A stretch of 64,000 nt of DNA from Periplaneta americana (lineage: Eukaryota; Arthropoda; Insecta; Blattodea; Blattidae), in contig NC_091120.1 in assembly GCF_040183065.1 (NCBI RefSeq), forward strand, positions 184,042,396 through 184,106,395. Direction: 5' to 3'. A program made the position numbers and the translations under genes. Position 1 is the stretch's first letter. Each line of letters opens with the position of its first letter. Under the pieces are notes generated by a model that saw nothing but the letters and a program-made list of their open reading frames with translations, ran no database searches and was not told the origin of the DNA. Below are positions 31,484 through 43,675 of this stretch, piece after piece.

Positions 31484-32995
31484 CAAATGTTACTAGCAAG
31501 GTTAGGTAGGGTTTGATGATGAGACAGATTTAGTGACAAATAGCTCTATTGTAGTTAAGATTAGGTAGGGTTTGATGATGAGACAGATTTAGTGACAAAT
31601 AGTCTTATCGTTAGTTAAGGTTAGATAGGGTTTGATGATGAGACAGATTTAGTGACAAAATAGTTTTATCATTAGTTAAGGTTAGGTAGGGTTTGATGAT
31701 GAGACAGATTTAGTGACAAATAGCTCTATTGTTAGTTAAGGTTATGTAGGGTTTGATGATGAGACAGATTTAGTGACAAATAGCTCTATCGTTAGTAAAG
31801 ATTAGGTAGGGTTTGATGATACGACAGATTTAGTGACAAATAGCTGTATCCTTAGTTAAAATTAGATAGGGTTGGTGATGAGACAGATTTAGTGACAAAT
31901 AGCTCTATCTTTAGTTAAGGTTAGGTATGATTTGATGATGAGACAGATTTAGTGACAAATAGCTCTATCTTTAGTTAAGGTTAGGTATGATTTGATGATG
32001 AGACAGATTTAGTGACAAATAGCTCTATTGTTAGTTAAGATTAGGTAGGGTTTGATGATGAGACAGATTTAGTGACAAATAGTCTTATCGTTTGTTAAGG
32101 TTAGATAGGGTTTGATGATGAGACAGATTTAGTGACAAAATAGTTTTATCGTTAGTTAAGGTTAGGTAGGGTTTGATGATGAGACAGATTTAGTGACAAA
32201 TAGCTCTATTGTTAGTTAAGGTTATGTAGGGTTTGATGATGAGACAGATTTAATGACAAATAGTTCTATCGTTAGTTAAGGTTAGATAGGGTTTGATGAT
32301 GAGACAGATTTTGTGACAAATAGCTCTATCGTTAGTAAAGATTAGGTAGGGTTTGATGATACGACAGATTTAGTGACAAATAGCTGTATCCTTAGTTAAA
32401 ATTAGATAGGGTTGGTGATGAGACAGATTTAGTGACAAATAGCTCTATCTTTAGTTAAGGTTAGGTATGATTTGATGATGAGACAGATTTAGTGACAAAT
32501 AGCTCTATTGTTAGTTAAGGTTAGGTAGGGTTTGATGATGAGACAGATTTAGTGACAAATAGCTCTATTGTTAGTTAAGATTAGGTATGGTTTGATGATG
32601 TGACAGATTTAGTGACAAATAGCTCTATCCTCAGTTAAAATTAGATAGGGTTGGTGATGAGACAGATTTAGTAACAAATAGCTCCATATTTAGTTAAGGT
32701 TAGGTATGATTTGATGATGAGACAGATTTAGTGACAAATAGGTCTATTGTTAGTTAAGGTTATGTAGGGTTTGATGATGACACAGATTGTGACAAATAGC
32801 TCTATCGTTAGTTAAGGTTATGTAGGGTTTGATGATGAGACAGATTTAGTGACAAATAGCTCTATCGTTAGTTAAGGTTAGGTAGGGTTTGATAAGATAG
32901 TGACATACAGCCCCAGTTATGATGTTAGGTAGGGTTTGATGATGAGAAAGTGGCAAGCAGTCCTATCGTTAGTTAAGGTTAGATAGATTACTTAC
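31484..32995. repeat. 60-bp minisatellite array, about 24 units
   Basis: The unit is roughly GTTAAGGTTAGGTAGGGTTT followed by GATGATGAGACAGATTTAGT and GACAAATAGCTCTATCGTTA. Units are 59-61 bp with point variants. Diagnostic variants recur 480-540 bp apart (ACGACAGATT at 31821 and 32361; GTTGGTGATG at 31871 and 32411; AAATAGTTTTATC 480 bp apart), so an eight-unit block was duplicated, with one unit added. The last two units at 32880-32995 are degenerate. No ORF. Confidence 0.95.
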
Positions 32996-32999
32996 AAGC

Positions 33000-33765
33000 A
33001 GTACCGCTGTCAGTGATGAAGTTAGATAGGTATGACGTTTGATCTTCGCGCAAAAGCTTAGACAGTTCTTTGCTTATCTTATTTATTGTAATGGGCACAT
33101 TTTTCGGAGAACAAAGTAGCCTAGTAACTTAGCAACGATTCAGATTAAGTTAGGTTAGTGTGCAATAATTCATTTGATTGTCATTCTCTCCTTTTGGATA
33201 AATGATATTATAAAACAAAATTTCTTCCTTCAAAATTTTCTAATCTCCTTCAATAGGGTGACAAATACAAGAATTAAATCTTTACACGGTCTACCCATAA
33301 TTTAATGACCTAATTTAATAACGTTCCATTTCATAAGATCCATCAAATGGAATGTAGGCTACACCAAATCCATGTGAACTTACTTAATAAAATGAACTTA
33401 GTAACACAATTCCAAAAGAACAGTGAATCAGTTTTATCTCAAAAACTATTTTCAATGCAACAGTGACACCGAAGAAAAAAAAAAGACAAACCAATGGACA
33501 CCAAGCACAAAATTATCAACGACTTTGCATCAGATAACATTGTCTACACTTGGGTTTTAATTGTTATCAATAGAAGTAGACTGTAACAGAATAACTTAAC
33601 GATCAGTGTGATGAACTTTATCGATAATCTTATTCAATTCAATGTGAGGGATTTCCTAATGTCTAGTCCACATATTTCTCTTTTGTCTTTTGAACTTCAG
33701 ACGACAAAGATAAGCATGATAAATTTTGAATAAGAATACTAATTTCAACTAACTATTAATACAGA
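33000..33765. other. gene-free stretch after the minisatellite
   Basis: No ORF of note and no transposon end recognised. Contains TTAGGTTAGTG near 33152, a single telomere-like echo. Confidence 0.4.
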
Positions 33766-33768
33766 GTT

Positions 33769-33977
33769 AATTAGCAAAGGACCGCCGGTCTTTTACAAGG
33801 TAAGTGAAAAGGTTAGAGAATTAGTTGAGGGAATATCTAGATGACGTGAGGTTGAGGAATATGTGAAAAGATTTCAATGATCTTAATGCCTCGGCCTCAC
33901 GTCACTTGGGTATCCCCTCAACTAACCTACTGGCCTTGTCACATCCTTGTAAAAGACCGGCGGTCCCCTGCTAATTA
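33769..33977. mobile_element. fold-back MITE (about 209 bp)
   Basis: Arms 33769-33860 and 33890-33977 pair over about 90 bp. The outer 30 bp are nearly perfect: TTAGCAAAGGACCGCCGGTC-TTTTACAAGG against its inverse at the right end. The loop is about 29 bp. A related internal block (GGGAATATCTA..GACGTGA.GT.GAGGAAT) appears at 31113-31150. No coding capacity. Confidence 0.88.
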
Positions 33978-33979
33978 CC

Positions 33980-35740
33980 ATACAGAATTCTGAATCGAAT
34001 TTCATAGATTTTACTATCATTAACCTGCGTTCACATGAGAAACGAATTTTTTGGTATTCCTGTTAAGTAGGCCCTAGGCATTTCATAGAACGTTTGGTAC
34101 TATCTTTGAAATTTTGTCACTACAATATAGGTCTACATGCCAATTCATAAAAGTATTATGTATCAGTATTGAAACTTCATACCACTTTCTGAAACGAGCC
34201 CTACTTTTTAAATTAAGGTACACACCAAAATCGATGTTTTCTTATCACTGGCATTGTAACGAGATTTTTATATTATATTGGATAAACTGACAAATTTCTA
34301 ATTCAAGAACTGACATATTAACATACAAAATCAGACTCCAAAATATATTTACAATCAAGTTACAAAAAAAATAAAACATTACTAATATAGCGACCGAAAT
34401 ATCTAGAACGCAACGAAGAATACCGATATAGGCTATATTACTGTGGTTTCAACGGTAATTACATTTTAATGAGTGGGATAATCAACATTTTAATACAAAA
34501 ATCACACATTAATTAATATTATGAACTACTCTACTAGTCTAGTACAGAATCTTACCTTGTTTCCGTTTTTGACTTAACTAATATCTCGAATTCCTGAGTT
34601 ATGTCGGCTGGAGACCTTATGACAGTTTGAAAGCAGCAGCATGTTGAAAATCCATAATAATGTAATATACACTAAACTGTAATTTAATTCACGTTATCCC
34701 GTCACATAAATACTTGAAAGCGGAGCAGAGAATTACACGACAGTACACTCCATTGTTGCTATCATACTAACAAGGAACATGGCGACCAGCGCACACCACA
34801 GCCTGCTATACAGAAAATTGAATGAAAACCTCATAGTCATACGGATACATTGATCTGTCCTAGCGGTCCTAGCGCTCACGCTTCTCATCACTGAAATTCT
34901 ATATACATGGCATAGATGGCAGCACAATAATTCTCGACTGAGTCATAGTTACCGAAACTCCTGAGGCTGAAACTCACACACGAGCGCGGTATGTCTCAGG
35001 GAATGGCGGTGATTTGAAATGGTCATTTGAATCATCTGTGAATCAGTATTTCTATATGTGTGGATTTTACTGTTTAGTTCAGTGGTCATCAGCACAGAGC
35101 ACCCTGGGGCTAGTGTCTCTTACCCGCGGAGAATACACTGCACTATGGTGCACTCGTAGCTGCTAGGGCAGGGGTGGGCATCGGGAGCGGATCCAGACTC
35201 TAAATGGGGACGCTTAATAATCATCCGTTACTGAATCAACGCTGCGCGGTGTTTGGCGGGAAAGAAAGGGGATGAAGAGAAATCATATGGCTCTCCGTGA
35301 GAGAGTAGAATCCACTCTTGCTGCCCAGCCCTGTGCTAGCGGGAATGCTCTCTACCTCTTCCTGGTGCACGACAGGGCACACGGGACAGCTCCGCTTACC
35401 CTTTACCCATTTCAGCAAGTGCTGGTTTAGTTGATAGTGTGTTTCTAGTTGGAAAGACTTCCTAAAGCTTAAAAATCTATAATTTTGTTAGTATTTCAGT
35501 TTCAAAAACTTTTAAGATAAGATTAGTGTTTATTCTTTGTGTTTTCCCACAATTTTTACGAGACATAAACTATGATACCAATAATGATAATGTACACTTG
35601 ACGGTAAAAAGAATGGGCCGACTCCTGGTCGATAGAAATGCTAAGTTCTATTGTGCAGTTCACTAGTGTAAACGCACTGCACTGCAAGGCATTGCTGTGG
35701 TGTCTCTTCATTGAAAGTCATGCATCTACAACGTATTCAA
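33980..35740. other. stretch without recognised genes
   Basis: AT-rich to 34950, then more GC-rich. CAGTGGTCATCAGCACAGAG (35089) and CAGGGGTGGGCATC (35168) look like isolated hAT-type ends, but no partners or 8-bp duplications were found. Short ORFs here show no domain. Confidence 0.35.
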
Positions 35741-35759
35741 CATGATGATCTGTGTGTGG

Positions 35760-36500
35760 CCCAGTGGTAAGATGTCTGACAATCTACTTTAACTTTAGGA
35801 AAGATTTCACAACTTTCACGAAAGAAGAAGTGTTAGCACAATGTTGTCCCCAAGGCATTAAAATATATGCTGCCAAGGAACTTGATTTTAATAATATTGG
35901 GAAATACCTTCAATCTAAAGCTTACCGGTATGAATTTTACACTTTTCCTCATGATCAAGTTAAATTAAGAAAGGTAGTAATAAAAGGCCTCCCTATTGAA
36001 ACCTCTGCTGAAGATAGAGTGAATTAATGTCTAAGGGTTATGCTGTACAGTCTGTTAAAAACAGATGAAAAGAAAAGTAACTGATGAAATGACAGGAAAA
36101 ATGTCTCTCATATCAATGCCAGTGTGAATCGTCATCACTTATGCAATACCAAATGCTCCTGATATTCATACTTTAACCAATCTTTCCCTTCTAAAAATTA
36201 GTATGGAAGATTATATCAGTCATCAGGTAACTTTACAATGTTTCAAATGTCAAGAATTCGGACGCAAGCAGCAGACCTGCTTTGTAAAACCAAAATGTGT
36301 AAAATGTGCTAAAGAACATCTCTGTTACAAATGTGTTACCGAAAATTGTCAAAAGCCTAAATGTGCAAATTGCAATGTTGACCATCCTGCAAGTTACAAG
36401 CAATGCCCTAGGATTGTCAAATATGCACGAATGTCATACCGGTACATATTAAAACAAAATCCAAATGAGTTAGGTACCATGAACACAAGCGAACTATAAC
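35760..36500 (+). pseudogene. LINE ORF1 (gag-like) with CCHC-type knuckles
   Basis: The first frame (to 36027) reads GKYLQSKAYRYEFYTFPHDQ and VKLRKVVIKGLPIETSAEDR, the RRM-like region of Jockey-type ORF1 proteins, then a stop. The second (36203-36499) has LQCFKCQEFGRKQQTCF, CVKCAKEHLCYKC and CANCNVDHPASYKQCP, i.e. knuckles in which the first lacks its usual His (GR for GH). No ORF2 follows, so the copy is 3'-truncated or rearranged. Confidence 0.8.
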
Positions 36501-36909
36501 TCACGACAATAGAATCAGAATTCCAACACTCAGTGGATTACTGATATATCTAAAGGTCCTGCATACGCGATGTGACATTACCGGTACATATATATAATAA
36601 ATCAATGAATATAAAATGAACTAAACTGCTCTAACGACAGTATTCTTGGACGTCAGCATATTCTAATTCATTTTTTGCTTAACATCGGAAACAAGGTCTT
36701 TCCTATCACTACACTCTGTACTATATTTACATTTCCCTATTGGAGTGTTGAATACGAGGCTTTTATGAGTTCTTAAAATCCTAAAATTTTGCTTCTCTAA
36801 AGGTCCAAAGCTCTCAGGTGTTGTTAAAAAGAAAGTGTGAATTACAGTTTTTGTCAATTATCGATAATATCACGGTAAGGGTATTTACCTATTTTTTTTT
36901 GTTGATGAT

Positions 36910-37740
36910 TATTGCGTGTATGTATGTATTTATTCACACTGCAATGGGTATATACCCGGTGGCAGTGGTAACTAATTACACTCAATAATGACAATAATAA
37001 ACTTATTAATTAAAAATACAATTAATAATAATACTAATAATTAATACCAACGACGACGACAACGACGACGACAACGACAACGACAACGACAACAACAACA
37101 ACAACAACAACAGGGAATACTGTATACTAAATTAAATGAAACGATCACTTAAAATAACATTTGAAATATTCTAATTTGTATCTTAAAACTAAGATCGAAC
37201 TAAAACTCACGAGTATATGTTCATATCTGCACAAGTACCTTTCAACATTACACTCATTTCGCTGTCAACTCACTCACTGCACTGGAACTACGACACATTT
37301 CACTGATTCTATCCTGATTTCACTAACACTTCAAAAACATTTCACTGTTCAAATTCTTAGCACTGCCACTATAAACTGTAAAGCTTCACTGACAGGAACA
37401 CGTTTCACTTACACAGCACACTTCACTGACACGACATACTTCTTCACTGATACAACACACTTCACTGACACAACATAATTCTTCATTGATGCAACACTTC
37501 AATAACAACATATCATTTACACCCTTTAACTACGGTGTATAATTACCGTCTATTAGTAAGGTCCTTAAGCCTATTTTTAAATGCATTTTTGGTTGTTGGT
37601 AAAGCCTTTAGTAAGTCTGCAGGTAAAGCATTCCAGTCCCTGATAGTACGATTGAGAAAAGAAAACTTTCCAGTGTCCGTCCTCTGCCTTCTTTCCCTCA
37701 ATTTGTATGAGTGGTCGTTCCTTGAAGAGTAAATTTATTG
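36910..37740 (-). mobile_element. LINE 3' end with long UTR
   Basis: The minus strand from 37740 encodes FLFSIVRLGTGMLYLQTY in one frame and, allowing a shift, ALPADLLKALPTTKNAFKNR, the extreme C-terminus typical of CR1/Jockey-type LINEs (RxWNxLP...FK..L). The UTR has repeated TTCACTGACACAACA-type 20-mers at 37400-37480 and an interspersed (GAC/AAC)n tract at 37050-37112, and ends in AAATACATACATAC. Moderately secure. Confidence 0.6.
37050..37112. repeat. (ACG/ACA)n microsatellite
   Basis: An interspersed CGACGACGACAACGAC tract grading into pure (AAC)n over about 63 bp. Confidence 0.93.
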
Positions 37741-38307
37741 TCTTATAAAGATATTTCTATTGTATGGACGTATCACTTTTTATTTTTAATAAAATCAGTG
37801 TTATTAATCTTCCAATGAATCATTTTGACGTCATTAAACTTGTAATAATAGGGCCTGTAGTACATTTAATTACAGGTGAAGTGGCATTTGAAATTAGTGT
37901 CAGTTCTCAAGTAAAATTCTGTGGTTTCCATTTTGTTCCTTTGTTTAAATTTAAGACGTCAGACGTTCAATAATGTGCATTTTTTTTAATTGAATGTTAC
38001 ATGTTTTTGTGAATTGTTTATTTATTTTCCAAGTTAATAGATACGGTGAGCTTGTAGTTATACATAGTTATTCGCCATCAGTCATGCTAGTGATGTTCAG
38101 CTGACATGTCATAGCTCTATTAACACACAGTTAATGTAGGGCAGTATACCGAGTCCTTTTGGACAATTAACAAAATTAAATTACCAAAAACCACATAAAT
38201 TGTTGCCCTAGAAATTGAATATAATATTCAACCAATCAGACACTATATATTACAAAAGGATCTAAAAATACATTTGAAATTGCAAGCCTCCTCCAGATCT
38301 CAGATGT

Positions 38308-39655
38308 TCTAGATAGATAGATAGATAGATTTATTCGTTCCATAATATTCTTACATTTGCTTTACAGCATAGAATAAAGAACATGTTCAATTCTTACGTT
38401 TAACAATAAAATGCAATACATAAAAAATGCAGATATGAAATTGTACACAAATAATACCTTAATAAAAATAATATTTTATACAATGTAATATGTTTACTAT
38501 TTAATAGTATTATAATATTTACACAGTACTGTGAAATGTCAAGAATTCATCTACAGAATAGAAAGTGTGAGGTATTAAGTAATTTTTTAGTTTTACCTTA
38601 AATAATGCAGGGTTTTGGCTATGATTCTTAATGTCTTCAGGAAGACTATTGAACATTTTTATCGCCATGTAACGTGCTCCCCTTTGAAAGCATGATAAAT
38701 TTGATGATGGCGTATGAAAATCATTCTTTCTGCGGGTATTTATACTATGTATGGCTGAGTTAGTTGGAAAATTTTCTTTATTATGTAAGAGGAAATTTGT
38801 TGTAGAGTACGGTATATGTATTGATTTGTTAAGGTTAGAATCTCTAATTTTTAAAAAAATAATCTACATGATTCTCTAGCCTTTGCTTCAACTATTATTC
38901 TAATGGCTCTTTTTTGTAATAAGAATATATTTTTACTATCTACAGAATTTCCCCAAAATATTATTCCGTAGGACATAATGGAATGAAAATAGGCAAAATA
39001 TATTGTCTTTAAGATACTGCTGTTTAGAAATTGTTGTAATGACCTAATTGCGAAGCATGCTGAGCTAAGTTTGGGGGTTATTTCTTTGATATGATTTTTC
39101 CAGTTTATTGTATTATTAATATGCAAACCAAGAAATTTGGTTGTTGATGTTTCTAGTAGAGGTATATTGTTGATAGTTGTGTCCAATGTTTCAGAGATTA
39201 AATTTGAAGTGGCTTTAAATTAAATTATGTTAGTTTTATTAATGTTTAATGCTAGTTTATTGGTTGTAAACCAGTCATAAATTTTAAGGAGAATTGTTTC
39301 TGTTTTATATTTGAATGTGGCAAAGTTCTTGTCTGTAATTATGATACTTGTGTCATCTGCAAATAGTATAGGATAACCTACTCCTTTTATTATGGGGCCA
39401 AGGTCATTTATAAAAATTAGAAAAAGAATAGGCCCTAATATAGATCCTTGTGGGACCCCTGTATGAACATTTCCCCATGTTGAAGCAGATTTAAAGGAGT
39501 TATTAAATGTGTTGATTTCCACTTTTTGTTTTCTGTTTAGGAGATATGACTCAAACAAGTGATATGCTATGCCTTTAATACCATTGTATTCTAATTTTTG
39601 TAGTAGAATTTTATGGTTAATACAATCAAAAGCTTTGGAGAGATCACAGAGATCT
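38308..39655 (-). mobile_element. Jockey/CR1-like LINE 3' half
   Basis: On the minus strand: DLSKAFDCINHKILLQKLEY, FESYLLNRKQKVEINTFNNS, TGVPQGSILGPILFLIFIND and YPILFADDTSIIITD (catalytic FADD), then, after an in-frame TAA near 39215, TTKFLGLHINNTINWKNHI, SYGIIFWGNS and FLLQKRAIRII, another stop (LFF-stop-KLEILTLTNQYIY) and a UTR ending AATAAATC(TATC)n at 38308-38330. Two in-frame stops make it a pseudogene, otherwise well conserved. Confidence 0.93.
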
Positions 39656-40850
39656 TCAAACTGTCAGATGATATCCTGTGTAATTTCTATAAAGTAAAAA
39701 AAGAAGAACTACCAATTTATATCACAGACATACTCATTGCTAAAACTCCAGTTGTGAACGAAATTCCTCTATGGAAATGGGTGATTTCAAAACATAGCAT
39801 ACGAATTCCAGAAAATCATTCCAAAAATGATCCTCCATACATTCTTAAGCTAGATGCCATGGAATTACTCTGGGACATATAAGGATCACATTCAAATTTA
39901 TACAGATGGATCTCTAAATCCTAATAATGGGATATAAGGAGCAGGGTATTATATTCCAAAATATCAAGAAAGTTATTTCATACCATGTTCATCCTCCTCC
40001 AGTCTTGACACTGAATTGCTAGCTATTGATGCTGCTCTTCAGTGTGTTACTCAAATTTCTGAAAAATCTATTTGCATACTTACCGACTCCAAGGGGGCTA
40101 TATTTGATATAATTAAATATGTACCAAACCTATATGCACATACAATTATTCCAATTCAGAAACAACTAAGCAAACTAAAAGAACACCAAAAGGAAATAAT
40201 ATTTCAATTGGTACCTAGTCATTGTGGTGTACCTGGAAACGAGTAAGTCGATAATATTGCAAAACAGGCAACATATTTACAACCAAGACCTCTTTAAGTG
40301 ATATTTCTATCCAGTGCTTTTGATTCAGTAAAGTCTCATTTTACAAACCTACAACAATTGGCTCTCTTCTGACAAAGGAAAGATTTTACGGTCTGTACGA
40401 GAGAAACCAAATGACCTGGAAATGTACAAAAACTTGCCCAAACATTTTTAACAAGAGCCAGAACAAGTCATATTGTCACACAATTGTACCTACACTGATT
40501 TCACATTTCTGATAATCCTACTTGTCTGTGGTGTAATAATCATGATGAAAATCTGGAACACATTCTTCTATATTGTCCATCCATAAACCACAAAAGAAGT
40601 AAATTAAAATCATCAGTAGGCCTACTGGTTGCAGAAGACACAGCCCTGCAGTATATATTGACTACACCCCAACTCTAGCTACTAGCAACAGGCATCTATA
40701 ATGAACACTGATCAAAATACCCCTCATTTCTCGTGAAAACCAACAATTGAATAGACTACAGTGGACTATAGTGGACTTTATGTTGTCAGCAAACAGCTGG
40801 ATACATTAAGAAGATTGATTGAAATTACTGTATGAGTAGGCCTACCTGAT
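39656..40850 (+). mobile_element. RNase H-bearing LINE fragment, head-to-head with the previous LINE
   Basis: Plus-strand pieces: KVKKEELPIYITDILIAKTP (39613-39882 frame), a frameshift, IQIYTDGSLNPNNGI-stop-GAGYYIPK, DTELLAIDAALQCVTQ, ICILTDSKGAIFDIIKY, VPSHCGVPGNE-stop-VDNIAKQ, then out of frame RARTSHIVTQLYLH and NPTCLWCNNHDENLEHILLY. These supply the D-E-D and HxGxxGN of type I RNase H and the C-terminal C-x2-C...H knuckle. Two stops and frameshifts disable it. Confidence 0.88.
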
Positions 40851-40982
40851 AATAACTTGCCCTTCAATTGAAGGTTGCCCAATATGACGCCATATATTGT
40901 AATCAACAGACATATAATTTCAAAGAAATATTACATAGACAATTTTTATTTAAATTTAATTTACTTTTAAGTAAAACATTAA

Positions 40983-41480
40983 CATCTTTATTACACAACT
41001 TTTAACACTATATCACTTCAGAAAACGTATTACGTGTCTTTTTCGTGTTAAATTTTACATTACCTCGTTAACATGTTTCAGTCTGCTATCGGCCATCTTC
41101 AGAACTGCTTGTTGCTGATCTTGGCGCCTTTTGTTTGTGTTTCCTGGGGTGGTGTGTTTGTGTAGGCTACTGTAATGTGGAGTTAAAGAGTGTGTGTGTT
41201 CTGAAATTCAGTTGTGTGTTGAGGATTTCATTCGGATGTGTTTTTGTGTGTCTATATATTTCGTATTGTTCTAGTGTGTTTAGTTTCTGGCTTTTTGGTT
41301 GAATGTGTAGAATTTCCATGCCTGTGTTGATGTCTCTGTAGGTGTGGTTAGCATTTATGATGTGTTCTGCATATGTGGAAGTGTTTTGTAGTTTTGTTAT
41401 GGCTGTGTTGTGTTCTTTGTAACATGTTTGAAATGATCTGCCTGTCTGTCCTATGTAAAAGTTGTTACAGGTGTTAAGTT
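40983..41480 (-). mobile_element. 5'-truncated Penelope-like element
   Basis: The minus strand from 41480 reads NTCNNFYIGQTGRSFQTC then NTSTYAEHIINANHTYRDIN and EILHIQPKSQKLNTLEQYE, the GIY-YIG endonuclease end of PLEs. The terminal region downstream to 40983 carries a hammerhead-like motif and CTTTATTACACAACTTTTAACAC, shared with 10697-10728. No inverted partner copy here. 40860-40980 shows nothing. Confidence 0.85.
41067..41105 (-). ncRNA. hammerhead-like ribozyme motif (PLE)
   Basis: Minus strand: GTT stem I, intact core CTGAAGA (plus 41096-41102), an extra T, an imperfect stem II (GGCC...GACT), GAA, AC-AT-GT stem III, T, AAC closing stem I. The core is intact but stem II has a mismatch. 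Confidence 0.55.
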
Positions 41481-42256
41481 TAAAGTATTACAAGATGATA
41501 ATTGTTGTGTTGATTTCTAGTGTTCAGAGCCCAAGCAACTTGAAAACTTCTTGAATCCACTGCAGTCTCTTTGCATTTTGATGGCAGTGGATCTTTATCT
41601 GACAAACTGCTGGCCATTTTTCTGGTGGTAAAAGAATAAACAGAAACCTTAACTTACCTCATCTTACCATAAAATCTCGGAAGTGACGACAGTATTCATT
41701 GATACTGCAACTTCTAAAGATGTCGATACCGGTATTCCCTATATTCTTTCTCAAGACAGCAAATATTTCAAATAAAATATTTTCTTTTAGCACACTTAGG
41801 CTACCAGTATTGCATCTATATCGTCAAGTGAGATGTAGGTAATGTCTGATAATAATAGATGTATATATCAGCCAGATATTTGAATTGATATGAATGCTAA
41901 AATGTAACTTACGAGTATTAGGAGTTCATCATTAACTGAAATCCAATAGAGAGAATCTTAATTCTTTATAACTTTGCTGTACACGTTTACTCAGTAATAA
42001 CGAATATTTTCACTGCTCGCAACTATAATCTCCTTAACAATACTGGGACAAGAGGCCGTCCCTTTTTCTACCTGTTCAGTTGTATGGACTGCAATAAATT
42101 TACAACCAAAATTAAAAATTATTTTAATTCCCCAGGTGATTCCGTCAGCTTATAATAAAATATAGAAATATAAATAATAATATATGAATTAAATTCATTT
42201 CTTGAAAAACCAGAAATCATTGAAGCCGAATAATATTTCACTGCTAATCAATTATA

Positions 42257-42386
42257 TCTATACTAATAATAAATCTGTAGCCGAAATTTTTCTGGTAATT
42301 TTCGATTTTCCAAAAATAATTGGTCCTAACATATATAATTAACCACCTTGAAACCGAAAATCGCTTTTTTGAAATTTTTGTTTGTA

Positions 42387-42417
<31 letters not shown>

Positions 42418-43675
42418 ATGTTTGTTACCTTTTCACGCGATAATGGCTGAACCGATTTCGATGAAAATTGGAATATAAATTAAGTTCGTTGTAACTTAGA
42501 TTATAGGCTATATGGCATTCAAAATACGTTACTTGAAAGGGGGGTTATAAGGGGGCCTGAATTAAATATATCTAAATATCTCGCTTATTATTGATTTTTG
42601 TGAAATACGTTACATAACAAAAGTTTCTTTAAAAATTATTTCCGATAAGTTTTATTCTCTGAAAAATTTTGATAGGACTGATATTTAATGAGATAAATGA
42701 GTTTCAAAATTAAAATAACTGCCATCTAAGGTGGTGTATTGAAATAAAAAACAAATGACTTCGTCTATAAGGGGCCTTGGACACAACAATCGAAAGCTAT
42801 GAAACATAGCCTACAGACAATGTTTCTGTGTTTGTATGAAGTAATATCGGAAGCTAAATTAACCGATTTGTATAATTAATTATTATTTCATCATTGGAAA
42901 GTGTAGTTTCTCTGGATGGACATAATGCTATAATGTTATTACAGTAACTTGTGAGTGAATTGAGGACAGGTAAGATTAAAATAGCTTCTTATGCACAGAA
43001 AACTTGATAGGTTATTCTGTATATTCATTTCCTGTATTTCTTATAATAATGTTTATGAACATATTCATTTTTATCTCAGAGAATTAACGAACAACTAGAG
43101 TGTATTGATTTAGTATGCAGTAATAGTATGTTAGCTTAGCAATCCATTATTTTATAATTCAAATTTTAACTATGCTCAATTGAATCGTGTTAAAATACAT
43201 AAAATACATATGCAATAAATACAATGCAAAAAAATTGGGTAATGAGCCAAGCAGATTATGTTGCGCTGTTGTAAAATTTATTCCTCCTGAGATTCAAGAG
43301 CTCCCACAACAAATTAAAAACTTTCTAATTCGAGTACATCCGTTATCAACACACTTTTTCATAATATAATATAATATAAACATAATAATAAATCTGTAGC
43401 CAAAATTTTTCTGTTAATTTTCGCTTTTCCAAAAGTAATTGGTAGTAACAATTAAGAAACATGTTGAAGGAATTATCATTGCGCCAAATGAGTGGTCTCT
43501 GGATCAAAATGATCGCATTTTAATATTTTAAATACAATTTAAATTAAGTAACATATTAAACGATTTATCCTTCTATCAAACACGAATGTTCCCTGGATCA
43601 AATGTCCTATTTTAATTATGTAATTACTTTATATTCATTTCTAACGGGTGCAGCGGAGCACACGGGTATGGCTAG
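42257..43675 (+). mobile_element. Helitron, non-autonomous (about 1.42 kb)
   Basis: The 5' terminus TCTATACTAATAATAAATCT follows an A (42256). The 3' terminus has a hairpin GTGC-AGCGGA-GCAC then ACGGGTATGGCTAG followed by T (43676). Helitrons insert between A and T, begin with TC and end in CTRR after a short hairpin, as here. (TGTC)n lies at 42391-42415. A second copy of the 5'-end motif (ATAATAAATCTGTAGCC) at 43387 suggests a nested or duplicated Helitron end. Confidence 0.85.
43187..43372 (+). pseudogene. Helitron Rep/helicase N-terminal fragment
   Basis: A 60-codon frame with NEPSRLCCAVVKFIPPEIQE and LPQQIKNFLIRVHPLSTHFF. It resembles the conserved 'CC..GKV.LP....P..L..LL....p.S..F' segment just before the helicase-like region of insect Helitron proteins (GKV reads VVK here). 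It is a small relic of the autonomous coding region, not a working protein. Confidence 0.55.

Noticed and set aside
31484-32995. Regular repeats that could suggest a CRISPR array
   Set aside because: Units are contiguous 60-bp tandem copies with no unique spacers, in an insect-type genome, with no cas genes.
33140-33160. TTAGGTTAG as a telomere tract
   Set aside because: Two partial units only. A telomere or interstitial tract would show many (TTAGG) repeats.
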